Assembly: GCF_024509525.1 (NCBI RefSeq)
Contig: NZ_JAMWEM010000008.1
Location: forward strand, 1 to 64,000
Source: Streptococcus suis
GTDB taxonomy: Bacteria > Bacillota > Bacilli > Lactobacillales > Streptococcaceae
Reading direction: 5' to 3'
Length of the DNA stretch: 64,000 bases
In this document: positions 31,069 to 40,474 of the stretch, one piece after another
How positions within the stretch are numbered: position 1 is the stretch's first letter
Layout: each line of letters begins with the position of its first letter
Notes under the pieces: model-generated
Databases searched by the model: none
Told to the model about the DNA's origin: nothing
What the model saw: only the letters and a program-made list of their open reading frames with translations
Program-made: the position numbers and the translations under genes

Positions 31069-32331
31069 ATGAAGTTACAAGAGGGAGTATATCTCCACTT
31101 TATCGACACAGATAAGTTTACAACCAATCGAATCAAAATGCGGTTTGCAGCACCCATGTCTGCTAAGACAGTAGCAGGGCGGGTCTTGGCTGCTAATATT
31201 TTAGAACTTGCCAATGAAGATTATCCGACTGCCCAAGCTTTTCGCCGAAAATTAGCTACCCTGTATGGTGCCCAATTTTCAACTAGTGTCGCCAAGCGGG
31301 GTAAGGTGCATTTTGTAGATATCACCATTTCCTATGTCCGTGCTGACCAGTTGCCTGACAAGGAGGACTTGACAGGTCAGTTGATTGATTTTATTTACAG
31401 TGCCTTGTTTCGACCTCTCAAGGAGCGAAATGGCTTTGACTCTAGCCTGTTTGAGGTTGAAAAGAAGAATTTGCTGTCCTACTTAGAGGCTGAGGTGGAG
31501 GATAATTTCTACCATGCGGATGTGGAGTTGAGTAAACTCTTTTATGAAAATGAAGATGTCCAGATTCCACGCGTTGCTCGTCTGGACTTGGTGGAGCAAG
31601 AAACGGCTGAAACGGCCTACAAAGCCTTACGGGATATGCTTAAACTGGATCGGATTGATATTTTTGTTTTGGGTAAGGTTGATAAGAAACTTGTTCAGGA
31701 AGGGTTTGAACGTTTTGCATTTACCTACCGTAATCCGAAATTAGAATTAGAATTACAGCAGAACTATTCCAATATCACAAGAGAGAAGATTGAGCGAAAA
31801 GAGGCACGCCAGTCTGTCTTGGAGTTAGCTTATCATTTACAGGTAGTTTACAACGATGTCAACTACACTCCTTTGCTGGTCTTGAATGGTTTGTTTGGTG
31901 GATTTTCGCATTCCAAACTCTTTATGAATGTGCGTGAGAAGGAAAGTTTGGCCTATACTATCGGAAGTTCCGTATCGATTTTTTCTGGGATGATGAAGGT
32001 CTACGCAGGAATTGACAAGGAAAATCGCTTGAGAACCATGCAACTGATTCGCAGACAATTACAGGACATCAAAAAAGGGAATTTCTCCGAGGAGGATCTT
32101 TCCATGACAAAATCCTTGCTGGTGAACGCTGCAACCTTGGCTCAAGACCAGCAGGCTAATTTGGTAGAACAAGCTTATAATCAAGCTATTTTAGGGGAGA
32201 GGAATCTGGAATGGGAAGAGTGGGTTGAGGCCGTCAACTTGGTGTCAAGAGAAGATATTCTTCGTGTTGCTAGATGTATTCGTTTACAGGCTATTTACTT
32301 TATGGAAGGGGAAGAAGATGGAATTTACTAA
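31069..32331 (+). CDS. yfmF: M16-family inactive peptidase homologue YfmF
   Basis: The 420-residue protein has the M16 (pitrilysin) fold but no HxxEH zinc motif, so it is probably a non-catalytic partner of the next gene. This pair is annotated in Firmicutes as associated with elongation factor P modification (5-aminopentanol). The ATG at 31069 with AGAGGA is chosen over an upstream TTG. It overlaps yfmH by 14 bases. It is divergent from yaaA with only a short promoter region. Confidence 0.85.
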   Translation: MKLQEGVYLHFIDTDKFTTNRIKMRFAAPMSAKTVAGRVLAANILELANEDYPTAQAFRRKLATLYGAQFSTSVAKRGKVHFVDITISYVRADQLPDKEDLTGQLIDFIYSALFRPLKERNGFDSSLFEVEKKNLLSYLEAEVEDNFYHADVELSKLFYENEDVQIPRVARLDLVEQETAETAYKALRDMLKLDRIDIFVLGKVDKKLVQEGFERFAFTYRNPKLELELQQNYSNITREKIERKEARQSVLELAYHLQVVYNDVNYTPLLVLNGLFGGFSHSKLFMNVREKESLAYTIGSSVSIFSGMMKVYAGIDKENRLRTMQLIRRQLQDIKKGNFSEEDLSMTKSLLVNAATLAQDQQANLVEQAYNQAILGERNLEWEEWVEAVNLVSREDILRVARCIRLQAIYFMEGEEDGIY

Positions 32332-33595
32332 TCATAGCTATCCATTTTTGAAAGAGGTTGTTTTTCAAGGAGTGCTTGACAGTGGTTTGACAGTAACGCT
32401 GATTCCCAAGTCTGACTTTCATGAGACCTATGCTGTCTTAACAACAAAATTCGGGGCTGCAGATTTATTAGAACATGAAGATAAGGATTTTTCACCTGTT
32501 GGAATCGCACATTTTTTAGAACATAAGTTGTTTGAGACAGAAAGTGGAGATGCTATGCAGGAATTTGCTCGATTGGGTTCTAGTGCTAATGCTTATACGA
32601 CTTTACATCACACCTCTTATCTCTTCTCAACAACTAATAATATAATGGATTCTTTACAATTACTTCTATCTTTCACACAAGAAGCGCACTTTACTGAAGA
32701 AAGTGTTGAACGGGAAAAAGAGATTATTGCACAAGAAATCGAGATGTATGAAGATGATCCAGATCACCATCTTTATACGGGAATATTAGCAAGACTTTAT
32801 CCTAATACACCTTTGGCATTTGATATCGCCGGAACAGTGAAATCTATTCAGTTAATAACCCCTCAGTTGCTTTACAGATACTTTACAATGTTTTACCAAC
32901 CATCTAATATGCATTTATGTCTTGTAGGGCAAATCGAGGTGGAAGATACTTTAGAGAAACTTAATGAGCTATCTCGTCCATTTCATTTTGATAAGAAAAA
33001 TGCACCAGTAATTGAACGAGTAGAGTTAGAAAAACTGCCAATCTTGAAACACGAGACAGAGTATTTTGAAGTTGCAATGCCAAAGTTGGCGATTGGCTTA
33101 CGAGGAAATGATAAACTTGATCCTAGTCAACTGCAAACCTACCGTATTTGTCTAAATTTACTTTTTTCAATGCTCATAGGATGGACTTCAAAACGTTATC
33201 AAGAATTATATGAGACAGGTAAAATTGATGCATCTTTTCATTTTTACTTAGATCTTCACTTGGATTATCATTTTTTGGTTATCACTGCGGATACGACTGA
33301 ACCAATTGCTTTATCAGCTGTATTAAGACGGGCAATTCAGGAATTTGAGCAAGATCCGGACATATCAGAAGAACATTTACAGTTGCTAAAAAAGGAAATG
33401 TATGGCGATTTTATCAAGAGTTTAAATTCTCTGGAGGCTATGGCAGGGCATATGGCTAGTTTGATTGGGGAAGAACAGTCATTTTTTGATACTCCTGCTA
33501 TTCTTGAACAGGTTAATCTAGAGGATATTTTAGAGGTAGGACGGAAATTTATTGGTCAAGCTGATATGACAGATTTTGTAATTTTTCCAAAATAG
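32318..33595 (+). CDS. yfmH: M16-family zinc peptidase YfmH
   Basis: The 425-residue protein carries the inverted zinc motif HFLEH (about 64-68) and a downstream glutamate in EIIAQEIEMYEDDP, as in active M16 peptidases. It likely forms a heterodimer with YfmF. The ATG at 32318 with GGAAGGGGAAG is the start; an earlier in-frame start would lie inside yfmF. Confidence 0.88.
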   Translation: MEFTNHSYPFLKEVVFQGVLDSGLTVTLIPKSDFHETYAVLTTKFGAADLLEHEDKDFSPVGIAHFLEHKLFETESGDAMQEFARLGSSANAYTTLHHTSYLFSTTNNIMDSLQLLLSFTQEAHFTEESVEREKEIIAQEIEMYEDDPDHHLYTGILARLYPNTPLAFDIAGTVKSIQLITPQLLYRYFTMFYQPSNMHLCLVGQIEVEDTLEKLNELSRPFHFDKKNAPVIERVELEKLPILKHETEYFEVAMPKLAIGLRGNDKLDPSQLQTYRICLNLLFSMLIGWTSKRYQELYETGKIDASFHFYLDLHLDYHFLVITADTTEPIALSAVLRRAIQEFEQDPDISEEHLQLLKKEMYGDFIKSLNSLEAMAGHMASLIGEEQSFFDTPAILEQVNLEDILEVGRKFIGQADMTDFVIFPK

Positions 33596-33760
33596 GGAAA
33601 GTTGGGGTCGAAATTTTTTTGAATTTTTGTTACAATATAGGATACTGAAACTAGGAGATTGTATAGATAAAAAATATGCTATTCGTTTGCTATTTTATTT
33701 TATTTGATTAGATAAATCATTTATTGAGACGATTGGTTTAGATGATAGAAAGAGGCGCCG

Positions 33761-34594
33761 ATGAGACAAAAAAGTATAGGAGAAGTTTTACGAGCCGCAC
33801 GTGAGTATCGGGGTTGGAATTTTACTGAATTGCAACGAGCAACCAGTATTCAAGCAAAATATTTACAAGCTTTGGAGTACAATGATTTTGATTTTATTCC
33901 TAGTAAAGAGTATGCTCGAGATTTCCTAAAGCGCTATGCTGAAATACTGGAACTAGATGTAGATGTTATTTTACATGCTTATGATACGAATAGTTTAGTA
34001 GTATATTATGGAGTAGGGGAAGAGCTGCAGTCGGAGTTTACACGTAGTTATAAGGTTAAGAAGAAAAAAGGGAGTTATCTGCCTCTCACCTATTTACTAT
34101 TGTCGGCTACTTTCATTTTAGTATTTGTTACCTATATTGTTTATAGTCGGGTACAGAATCAAGCCCAGACATCATCCTCTCCAACCTCATATTCTGTTGT
34201 TACCTCATCTAGTACACAAACAGACACGTCAAGTTCTTCAGAGGCAAGTACTTCAGAAAGTTCGAGCAGTAGTGAAAATAGCATTGTTTTGACTACATCA
34301 GGCGGTGGTGATGATTTAGGAGTAACAGTCTCGGGGACCACAGGTCCTGTGGAAGTAACTCTCTCGGTTACATCTGTCACTAGTTGGGTCAGCTTGACAG
34401 ATTCAGATATTGTCAATGGTTTTACGCTCTCTCCAACTAGCACAAGTGTGACTGCTACGATTCCAGACGGAGTTACATCTGCAACTTTAACTTTGGGTGT
34501 AGTAGATGGTGTTTCAGTGACTATCGCTGGAAAAACACTTGACACTTCTGCTTTAACGAACCAACATGGTACAATTTACTTGACCATTCAATAA
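33761..34594 (+). CDS. RodZ-like cell-shape protein (YmfM)
   Basis: The 277-residue protein has an N-terminal HTH_25 domain (about 4-70, LRAAREYRGWNFTELQRATS), a transmembrane helix (about 109-128), a serine/threonine-rich linker (about 132-180), and a C-terminal DUF4115 beta domain. RodZ links the elongation machinery to the membrane. It heads a run with pgsA and ecfA1-ecfA2-ecfT, an order conserved in streptococci. The 165 bases upstream are AT-rich and show no clear motif. Confidence 0.87.
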   Translation: MRQKSIGEVLRAAREYRGWNFTELQRATSIQAKYLQALEYNDFDFIPSKEYARDFLKRYAEILELDVDVILHAYDTNSLVVYYGVGEELQSEFTRSYKVKKKKGSYLPLTYLLLSATFILVFVTYIVYSRVQNQAQTSSSPTSYSVVTSSSTQTDTSSSSEASTSESSSSSENSIVLTTSGGGDDLGVTVSGTTGPVEVTLSVTSVTSWVSLTDSDIVNGFTLSPTSTSVTATIPDGVTSATLTLGVVDGVSVTIAGKTLDTSALTNQHGTIYLTIQ

Positions 34595-34603
34595 AGGAAA
34601 AAT

Positions 34604-35143
34604 ATGAAAAAAGAAAATATTCCAAATACCCTTACTCTGGGACGTATCTTGATTATTCCAGTTTTTATCCTCTTACTCACCCTTTGGGATAATTATTCTA
34701 GCCATGTTTTAGCTACAGTTCTTTTTGCTCTTGCCAGCGCAACGGACTACTTAGATGGTTATTTGGCACGTAAATGGCATGTCGTAACTAATTTTGGTAA
34801 ATTTGCAGATCCGATGGCGGATAAAATTTTGGTTATGACAGCTTTCATTATGTTGGTAGAATTAGGATTTGCCCCTGCTTGGGTAGTGGCTGTTATCATT
34901 TGTCGAGAATTAGCTGTAACAGGTTTACGCCTATTATTGGTTGAAAATGGTGGAACAGTGTTAGCAGCAGCAATGCCTGGAAAGATAAAAACCTTCTCCC
35001 AGATGTTTGCTATCATTTTTCTTTTGCTCCACTGGACTCTGTTGGGGCAAATAACTTTGTATGTTGCACTCTTTTTCACCCTCTATTCGGGATATGATTA
35101 TTTCAAAGGTGCATCTTATTTATTTAAAGATATTTTTAGCTAA
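34604..35143 (+). CDS. pgsA: CDP-diacylglycerol-glycerol-3-phosphate 3-phosphatidyltransferase
   Basis: The 179-residue membrane enzyme makes phosphatidylglycerol phosphate. The CDP-alcohol motif DG-YLAR-N8-GKFADPMAD (about 49-71) is intact, with several membrane helices. It is nine bases after rodZ and its stop overlaps the ecfA1 start by one base. Confidence 0.95.
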   Translation: MKKENIPNTLTLGRILIIPVFILLLTLWDNYSSHVLATVLFALASATDYLDGYLARKWHVVTNFGKFADPMADKILVMTAFIMLVELGFAPAWVVAVIICRELAVTGLRLLLVENGGTVLAAAMPGKIKTFSQMFAIIFLLLHWTLLGQITLYVALFFTLYSGYDYFKGASYLFKDIFS

Positions 35144-35979
35144 TGGCAACAATTATTGAAGTAAAGAATCTCAATTATAAATACGATATTGCTGAGACTG
35201 AATACATATTGAAGGATGTATCGTTTCACGTGAAACAAGGGGAGTGGTTGTCCATTATTGGTCACAACGGATCTGGAAAATCAACTACTGTCCGCTTGAT
35301 TGATGGACTTTTAGAAGCAGAATCAGGGGATATTATCATTAGTGGTGATAAATTAACCATTGACAATGTCTGGGAGAAACGTCGTCAAATTGGCATGGTT
35401 TTTCAAAATCCAGATAACCAATTTGTTGGAGCGACAGTGGAAGATGACGTGGCTTTTGGTTTAGAAAATCAAGGCTTACCTCTAGGAGAAATGAGGGAAC
35501 GAGTTCAACATGCTTTGAATCTAGTTGGTATGGCAGATTTCAAAGACAGGGAACCGGCTCGTTTATCTGGTGGGCAGAAGCAACGAGTAGCTATTGCTGG
35601 TGTTGTAGCTTTACGGCCAGACATTATTATTTTAGATGAAGCAACTAGTATGCTGGATCCAGAGGGACGTAAGGAACTGATAGGTGTTGTTCAAGAAATT
35701 AAGGAAAAGTATCAAGTTACAGTGATTTCTATTACTCATGACTTAGATGAAGTAGCCCTGAGCGACCGCGTCATAGTTATGAAGAATGGACAGGTGGAGT
35801 CCACTAGCACACCTGAGCAGCTCTTTATGCGCGAGGATCTTCTGGACTTGGGGCTAGAGGAACCATTTTCTATTCAGCTAGCAAACGAACTTCGTCAGCT
35901 TGGGTTCGATATACCACACCGTTATTTTACAGATGAGGAATTAGAAGAAATACTATGGCAATCACTCTCCAGGAAGTAA
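35143..35979 (+). CDS. ecfA1: energy-coupling factor ATPase EcfA1
   Basis: The 278-residue ATPase is part of the shared ECF transporter module for vitamins. Walker A is GHNGSGKST (about 40-48), the signature LSGGQKQR, and Walker B IIILDEAT. It carries a parS site in its coding sequence near the start. It overlaps ecfA2 by 25 bases. Confidence 0.95.
   Translation: MATIIEVKNLNYKYDIAETEYILKDVSFHVKQGEWLSIIGHNGSGKSTTVRLIDGLLEAESGDIIISGDKLTIDNVWEKRRQIGMVFQNPDNQFVGATVEDDVAFGLENQGLPLGEMRERVQHALNLVGMADFKDREPARLSGGQKQRVAIAGVVALRPDIIILDEATSMLDPEGRKELIGVVQEIKEKYQVTVISITHDLDEVALSDRVIVMKNGQVESTSTPEQLFMREDLLDLGLEEPFSIQLANELRQLGFDIPHRYFTDEELEEILWQSLSRK
35222..35237. promoter_or_regulatory. parS: parS site 2 (inside ecfA1)
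   Basis: CGTTTCACGTGAAACA matches the parS consensus in 15 of 16 positions. It encodes part of SFHVKQG in EcfA1, so it is constrained by both functions. Confidence 0.9.
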
Positions 35980-36797
35980 GTTATACCTATCAAGCTGGGA
36001 CGCCCTTTGAGGGGCGGGCCCTTTTTGGCATAAATTTGGAGATTGCAGATGGTTCTTATACTGCTCTGGTAGGTCATACTGGATCTGGAAAGTCAACTAT
36101 TTTACAGTTGTTAAACGGGCTTGCAGTTCCTACGATGGGAACGGTGCTAATTGATAATGTGATTATTACTGCCGACTCTGTCAATAAGGATATTAAGCAG
36201 GTAAGAAAGAAAGTAGGGCTGGTTTTTCAGTTTCCTGAAAGTCAAGTATTTGATGAAACGGTACTAAAAGATGTTGCCTTTGGTCCACAGAACTTTGGAG
36301 TTTCAAGAGAAGAAGCAGAAGAAATTGCACGGGAAAAATTAGCGTTAGTTGGAATCTCCGAAGACTTGTTTGATAGGAGTCCGTTTGATTTGTCTGGTGG
36401 GCAGATGCGACGGGTAGCTATTGCAGGTATTTTAGCTATGGAACCGGATGTATTGGTTCTTGATGAACCAACTGCTGGGTTGGATCCTGCTGGTCGGAAG
36501 GAATTGATGACCATCTTTAAGGAACTCCATCAATCAGGAATGACTATTGTGCTAGTAACACACTTAATGGATGATGTAGCAGATTATGCTGATTTTGTTT
36601 ATGTGATGGAAGCAGGGAAACTAGTAGCTTCTGGTCAACCAACTGAGCTATTTCAAGAGGTTGAGTTTATGGAGTCTATTCAGTTGGGAATCCCTAAAAT
36701 AACAAAGTTTGCAGCAAATTTAGAGCGGAGAGGCTATGTTTTTGAACGTCTCCCTATCACTATAGAAGAGTTCAAGGAGGTACTTGATAATGGATAA
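35955..36797 (+). CDS. ecfA2: energy-coupling factor ATPase EcfA2
   Basis: The 280-residue second ATPase of the ECF module has Walker [10 protein letters not shown] (about 36-44), the signature LSGGQMRR and Walker B VLVLDEPT. Its start lies inside the end of ecfA1 and its end overlaps ecfT, which indicates translational coupling. Confidence 0.95.
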   Translation: MAITLQEVSYTYQAGTPFEGRALFGINLEIADGSYTALVGHTGSGKSTILQLLNGLAVPTMGTVLIDNVIITADSVNKDIKQVRKKVGLVFQFPESQVFDETVLKDVAFGPQNFGVSREEAEEIAREKLALVGISEDLFDRSPFDLSGGQMRRVAIAGILAMEPDVLVLDEPTAGLDPAGRKELMTIFKELHQSGMTIVLVTHLMDDVADYADFVYVMEAGKLVASGQPTELFQEVEFMESIQLGIPKITKFAANLERRGYVFERLPITIEEFKEVLDNG

Positions 36798-37584
36798 GTT
36801 GATTCTTGGACGTTATGTTCCTGGGGACTCTTTTTTACACAGACTGGACCCGCGTAGCAAATTGTTAGCCATGTTTTTATTTCTATTGATTATTTTTTGG
36901 GCCAATAATCTAGTTACCAACCTTCTATTAATTGTATTTGTAGCAGGACTACTTTTCCTATCGAAGATACGTTTCTTGTTTTTTTTGAATGGTTTGAAAC
37001 CGATGATTGGAATTATCCTTTTTACAACTTTCTTTCAGATTTTTTTCACAGATGGTAAAGAGGTTCTTTGGAGTTTTTGGTTTGTTCAGGTAACTACTGC
37101 AGGATTGAAGCAGTCTGCAATTATTTTTGTTCGTTTCCTTTTAATTATTTTCTTTTCAACTTTGGTAACCTTGACAACAACGCCTCTTAGTTTAGCCGAT
37201 GGTATCGAAGTTGGTCTTTCTCCTTTGGCGCGTTTTAAAGTACCAATTCATGAAATTGGTCTTATGTTGTCTATGAGTTTACGTTTTGTCCCTACGTTGA
37301 TGGATGATACTACTCGAATTATGAATGCTCAGCGTGCACGAGGTGTGGATTTTGGAGAGGGAAATTTGATGCAGAAGGTCAAATCGGTTATTCCTGTCCT
37401 TGTTCCTTTATTTGCCTCTAGTTTTAAACGAGCAGATGCTTTGGCAATTGCGATGGAAGCGAGAGGTTATCAAGGGGGAGAGGGCCGGACTAGGTATCGT
37501 GTTTTGGAGTGGAAGTCATCAGATACGGGCGCTGTTTTGGCTATGCTCTTACTTGGTATCGTACTTTATTTCTTAAAAAATTAG
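36790..37584 (+). CDS. ecfT: energy-coupling factor transmembrane protein EcfT
   Basis: The 264-residue membrane scaffold of the ECF transporter has about five helices and the paired coupling motifs with ARG (AQRARGVD and AMEARGYQ). The ATG at 36790 has AAGGAGG nine bases upstream. It is the last gene of the rodZ-pgsA-ecf run. The S-components that would supply substrate specificity are encoded elsewhere. Confidence 0.94.
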   Translation: MDKLILGRYVPGDSFLHRLDPRSKLLAMFLFLLIIFWANNLVTNLLLIVFVAGLLFLSKIRFLFFLNGLKPMIGIILFTTFFQIFFTDGKEVLWSFWFVQVTTAGLKQSAIIFVRFLLIIFFSTLVTLTTTPLSLADGIEVGLSPLARFKVPIHEIGLMLSMSLRFVPTLMDDTTRIMNAQRARGVDFGEGNLMQKVKSVIPVLVPLFASSFKRADALAIAMEARGYQGGEGRTRYRVLEWKSSDTGAVLAMLLLGIVLYFLKN

Positions 37585-37585
37585 G

Positions 37586-37612
37586 AAAAAACGCTAAAAC
37601 TGGCGTTTTTTT
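37586..37612 (+). terminator. terminator after ecfT
   Basis: AAAACGC and GCGTTTT arms with an eight-base loop, followed by a T-run. Confidence 0.85.
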
Positions 37613-37714
37613 GCTTAATTCCAATCTAACTGTAATATTTGTAATAAATTCACAAACTCTGAGTAATATTGGACCTGTATTATAGTCAACAGTTGAATGA
37701 AAGGATTTATTACT

Positions 37715-38269
37715 ATGAATACAAAAAAACTTAAATCAACACTTTTGGGAATGGTGCTTGTCGGTACTATTTTTATTCCAGTAATCGCTAGTGCAGATAC
37801 TTATACAGTCAAGGCAGGTGATACCTTGTCTGAAATTGCTCAAACTCACAATACAACTGTAGATAGTTTGGTTTCTTTAAATAAAATTGCTAATCGAAAC
37901 TTGATTCACGTTGGACAGGTTATCGAACTAGGGGACACGGTTGCTAATAAGGTGCAAGAATCTACCTCAGTGACAACTGCAACAGCTGAGGAAGAGGTGA
38001 CAGCTACTACTATAACAACAGGGACTTATGCATCAAATTTGAGTGCAGAGGATGCTGCTGCAAAAGAGTGGATTGCCATGAAGGAATCAGGCGGTAACTA
38101 TACAGCCCAAAACGGTATCTATTATGGTCGCTACCAGTTGACCAATACCTACCTGAACGGTGATTATTCTCCAGAAAACCAAGAGCGTGTAGCAGATGCC
38201 TATGTCGCAAACCGCTACGGATCATGGTCAGCGGCCATGGGATTTTGGATGACAAACGGTTGGTACTAA
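37715..38269 (+). CDS. secreted LysM protein with Apf-like C terminus
   Basis: The 184-residue exported protein has a signal peptide (about 1-27, cleavage after ASA), one LysM peptidoglycan-binding domain (about 28-73, YTVKAGDTLSEIA), a threonine/serine-rich linker, and a C-terminal domain with WIAMKESGG, YYGRYQL and WSAAMGFWMTNGWY. This C-terminal part is like aggregation-promoting factors and transglycosylase-related wall proteins. It is probably a cell-wall surface protein. The ATG at 37715 is chosen because the upstream ATG lies in the ribosome binding site. Confidence 0.85.
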   Translation: MNTKKLKSTLLGMVLVGTIFIPVIASADTYTVKAGDTLSEIAQTHNTTVDSLVSLNKIANRNLIHVGQVIELGDTVANKVQESTSVTTATAEEEVTATTITTGTYASNLSAEDAAAKEWIAMKESGGNYTAQNGIYYGRYQLTNTYLNGDYSPENQERVADAYVANRYGSWSAAMGFWMTNGWY

Positions 38270-38290
38270 GCTGTTTAGAAGAGAAAATAG

Positions 38291-38315
38291 AAAGTCTAGT
38301 TCAGCTAGGCTTTTT
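38291..38315 (+). terminator. terminator after the LysM gene
   Basis: AAGTCTAG pairs with CTAGGCTT (one G-U pair), five-base loop, then T-run. Confidence 0.75.
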
Positions 38316-38335
38316 CTGTATGTAGTTTTTTCAAC

Positions 38336-38364
38336 TTTACAAATGCGGGGATTTTGCTTATAAT
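38336..38364 (+). promoter_or_regulatory. promoter of the OmpR-type two-component system
   Basis: TTTACA, a 17-base spacer and TATAAT lie 30 bases before the kinase ATG. Confidence 0.75.
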
Positions 38365-38394
38365 TGTGAAAAATTAGCTAGGAAAGAAAATTGT

Positions 38395-39777
38395 ATGAAT
38401 TTGCAGAAACGTATCTTTGGACTCAACATGATCATGCTGGTCTTGTCTTTAGTGGCCATGCTGGGTATCAGTATCTTTGTTGCTAATAATATTTATAAAC
38501 ATCAAGAAAGCTGGCAGTCATCTAGTCAGAAAACAGCCAATAGTCAGGCGACATTGGAGGCATTTACGGGGATAGATTTTACCAGTTTAGCGGAACAGTT
38601 GGCGCCCAGTGGCGCCCAGCTACATGTATCAAGTAATGGAAAAACAGTTTTTTCAAATATCCAGGAGGATGTGGAGGATGTTACCAGTGTCAGTATTTCG
38701 CCGACAACCCACACCGCCTATGTGGATGAAGAAATCATCATCAGTCGTGAAATCAGCAGTTCGGGGGGCACTTACCAATTGTATGCTGTCATTGAAGACA
38801 ATGAAGACCAAGAAGAAGGTCAAGAGTTTCAGCATTTCTTACTTCAAATTGCGATGGTAGGTGGAACAGGTATCCTTTTGATTCTAGCTTTTAACTGGCT
38901 CTTTACACGGCGCATCTTGCGGGTCATTATGCAGCCGCTGGACCAACTGCACGACGGAGTGGAGCGTATTCAGCAAGGAAACTATGAGGAGGCCCTGATT
39001 TATAAGGGTGATAAGGAATTTGAAGAACTGACGGATGGCTTTAACCAGATGCAGGCTTCTCTTCTGGAGGCCAAAGAGCAAAACCGTCTCTATGAACAAA
39101 ATCGGACGCAAATGGTGGCGGACATTTCCCATGACCTGCGGACGCCACTGACCTCTATCAAGGGCTATGCCAAGGGTATCTTGGACGGAGTGGCCAATAC
39201 CGATGAGAAGCGTACCAACTATCTCAATATCATTTACCAAAAGTCCTTGGTCATGGAGAAACTGCTGGAGAAACTTTTTGTCTTTTCACAGCTGGAAACG
39301 GACAAGCTCCCCTTTGAGACGGTGACGACTGACTTGCGACAGGTCTTCGAGGACTATGTAGCGGAAAAATCCACAGAGCTGGCAGACCAGGCAGTAATTT
39401 TTGACCTACAGCTTCCAGAGCCCCTGATTGCAGCCATTGACCCTGTCCAATTCCGACGGATTTTAGATAACTTGGTCGATAACGCTCGCAAGTATGCGGC
39501 GGTCAGCCCCTTGGTTTTGACCATTAGTGGACAAACCAAAGGTGAGCAGTTGATTTGGACTTTTGCTGACAACGGACAAGGGGTGTCCGAGGATAAGCTA
39601 GGTCAGCTTTTTGATGAATTTTACCGAGTAGATGAAGCCCGTCAGCAAATAGACGGACATGGCCTGGGCTTAGCTATTATCAAAAATATCATGGGTCGTT
39701 TAGGTGGAAGCGTTAGCGTTCAATCAAAGAATGGTTTACAGTTTACCTTTACCCTACCGAGAAAGGATAGAAAATGA
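38395..39777 (+). CDS. membrane sensor histidine kinase
   Basis: The 460-residue kinase has a transmembrane segment (about 9-31), an extracellular sensor domain (about 32-148), a second transmembrane segment (about 149-170), a HAMP domain, a HisKA domain with DISHDLRTPLTS (His about 245), and a HATPase domain with N-box DNLVDNARKYA and G-box GHGLGLAI. It overlaps the response regulator by four bases. The signal is unknown. All catalytic motifs are intact, in contrast to its partner. Confidence 0.92.
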   Translation: MNLQKRIFGLNMIMLVLSLVAMLGISIFVANNIYKHQESWQSSSQKTANSQATLEAFTGIDFTSLAEQLAPSGAQLHVSSNGKTVFSNIQEDVEDVTSVSISPTTHTAYVDEEIIISREISSSGGTYQLYAVIEDNEDQEEGQEFQHFLLQIAMVGGTGILLILAFNWLFTRRILRVIMQPLDQLHDGVERIQQGNYEEALIYKGDKEFEELTDGFNQMQASLLEAKEQNRLYEQNRTQMVADISHDLRTPLTSIKGYAKGILDGVANTDEKRTNYLNIIYQKSLVMEKLLEKLFVFSQLETDKLPFETVTTDLRQVFEDYVAEKSTELADQAVIFDLQLPEPLIAAIDPVQFRRILDNLVDNARKYAAVSPLVLTISGQTKGEQLIWTFADNGQGVSEDKLGQLFDEFYRVDEARQQIDGHGLGLAIIKNIMGRLGGSVSVQSKNGLQFTFTLPRKDRK

Positions 39778-40355
39778 CACGGATTTTAATTGTAGAAGAT
39801 GATCTAGAAATCGCCTATTTAGAGCGAGATTATCTGGAAATGCAGGGGTATCAAGTTGATCTGGTCCATGACGGTGGTCTGGTAGAGAAGGAACTGGCTC
39901 AAGCAGACTATGACCTCTGTCGTGATTTGCGGGACAAGGTTGATTTTCCCATTCTCATGGTGACCTCTAAGCAAGAAACGGTCGATGTGGTGCGTGGTTT
40001 AGGTTTAGGAGCAGATGACTACATCAGTAAGCCCTTTGACCCCATGGAGCTGGTGGCACGCGTCAAGGCCCATTTAGCCCGATATCAACGCTACCAACAA
40101 CCTCAAGAGCTAGACCAGCTGGTCAAGGCAGGCCAGGAAATCAAGCTACCAAACCGAGAATTTGAACTTTTGGCCTACTTGGCCAAGCACCCCAACCGTG
40201 TCTTTTCAAAAGACCAGCTCTTTGAAAGCATTTGGGGTTATGACTACGTTGGAGATAGTGCGACAGTGACAGTCCATATCAACCGCCTCCGTGATAAACT
40301 GGGCGGAGACCTGATTGAAACCGTCTGGGGAGCAGGTTATCGTCTCAATCACTAA
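39774..40355 (+). CDS. OmpR-family response regulator lacking its phospho-acceptor segment
   Basis: The protein is 193 residues, against 220-235 for the family. The acidic pair (VEDD, 7-10), the Thr of MVTS (about 64) and the Lys of ISKPF (about 86) are present. However YDL (46-48) is joined directly to CRDLR: the strand and loop that normally carry the phosphorylated Asp (the LDLMLP-type segment) are missing, about 15 residues. The linker and the first beta strands of the winged helix are also short, with AGQEIKLPNREFELL following soon after the receiver. The C-terminal winged helix is intact. It may act without phosphorylation or be a decaying gene. The reading frame is open throughout. Confidence 0.85.
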   Translation: MTRILIVEDDLEIAYLERDYLEMQGYQVDLVHDGGLVEKELAQADYDLCRDLRDKVDFPILMVTSKQETVDVVRGLGLGADDYISKPFDPMELVARVKAHLARYQRYQQPQELDQLVKAGQEIKLPNREFELLAYLAKHPNRVFSKDQLFESIWGYDYVGDSATVTVHINRLRDKLGGDLIETVWGAGYRLNH

Positions 40356-40360
40356 ATTTT

Positions 40361-40424
40361 TTTAGAATTGTTTAGATTTTGTTTAGAATTTCTACATTGT
40401 CTGTTCATTTTTAGCTGTTAGAAT
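40361..40424 (+). promoter_or_regulatory. TTTAGA direct repeats and promoter of the 40475 gene
   Basis: TTTAGA occurs at 40361, 40371 and 40382, one helical turn apart, directly upstream of a TTGTCT (40397-40402), 16-base spacer, TAGAAT (40419-40424) promoter. Repeats of this kind just before the -35 are typical of activation by OmpR-type regulators; the adjacent regulator is the obvious candidate. Confidence 0.65.
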
Positions 40425-40474
40425 AAGATTATCAGCTGGGTGCTGAAGAAAAAACAAAAACAGAGGATATAAAA

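Noticed and set aside
34159-34545. Open frame antisense to the rodZ-like gene
   Set aside because: It comes from the Ser/Thr repeat region of the real gene read backwards.
37632-37646. TGTAAT-N3-TGTAAT upstream of the LysM gene, like a WalR/VicR box
   Set aside because: The spacing is 9 bases start to start, while the known box needs 11 (TGTWAH-N5-TGTWAH). I do not call it a site.
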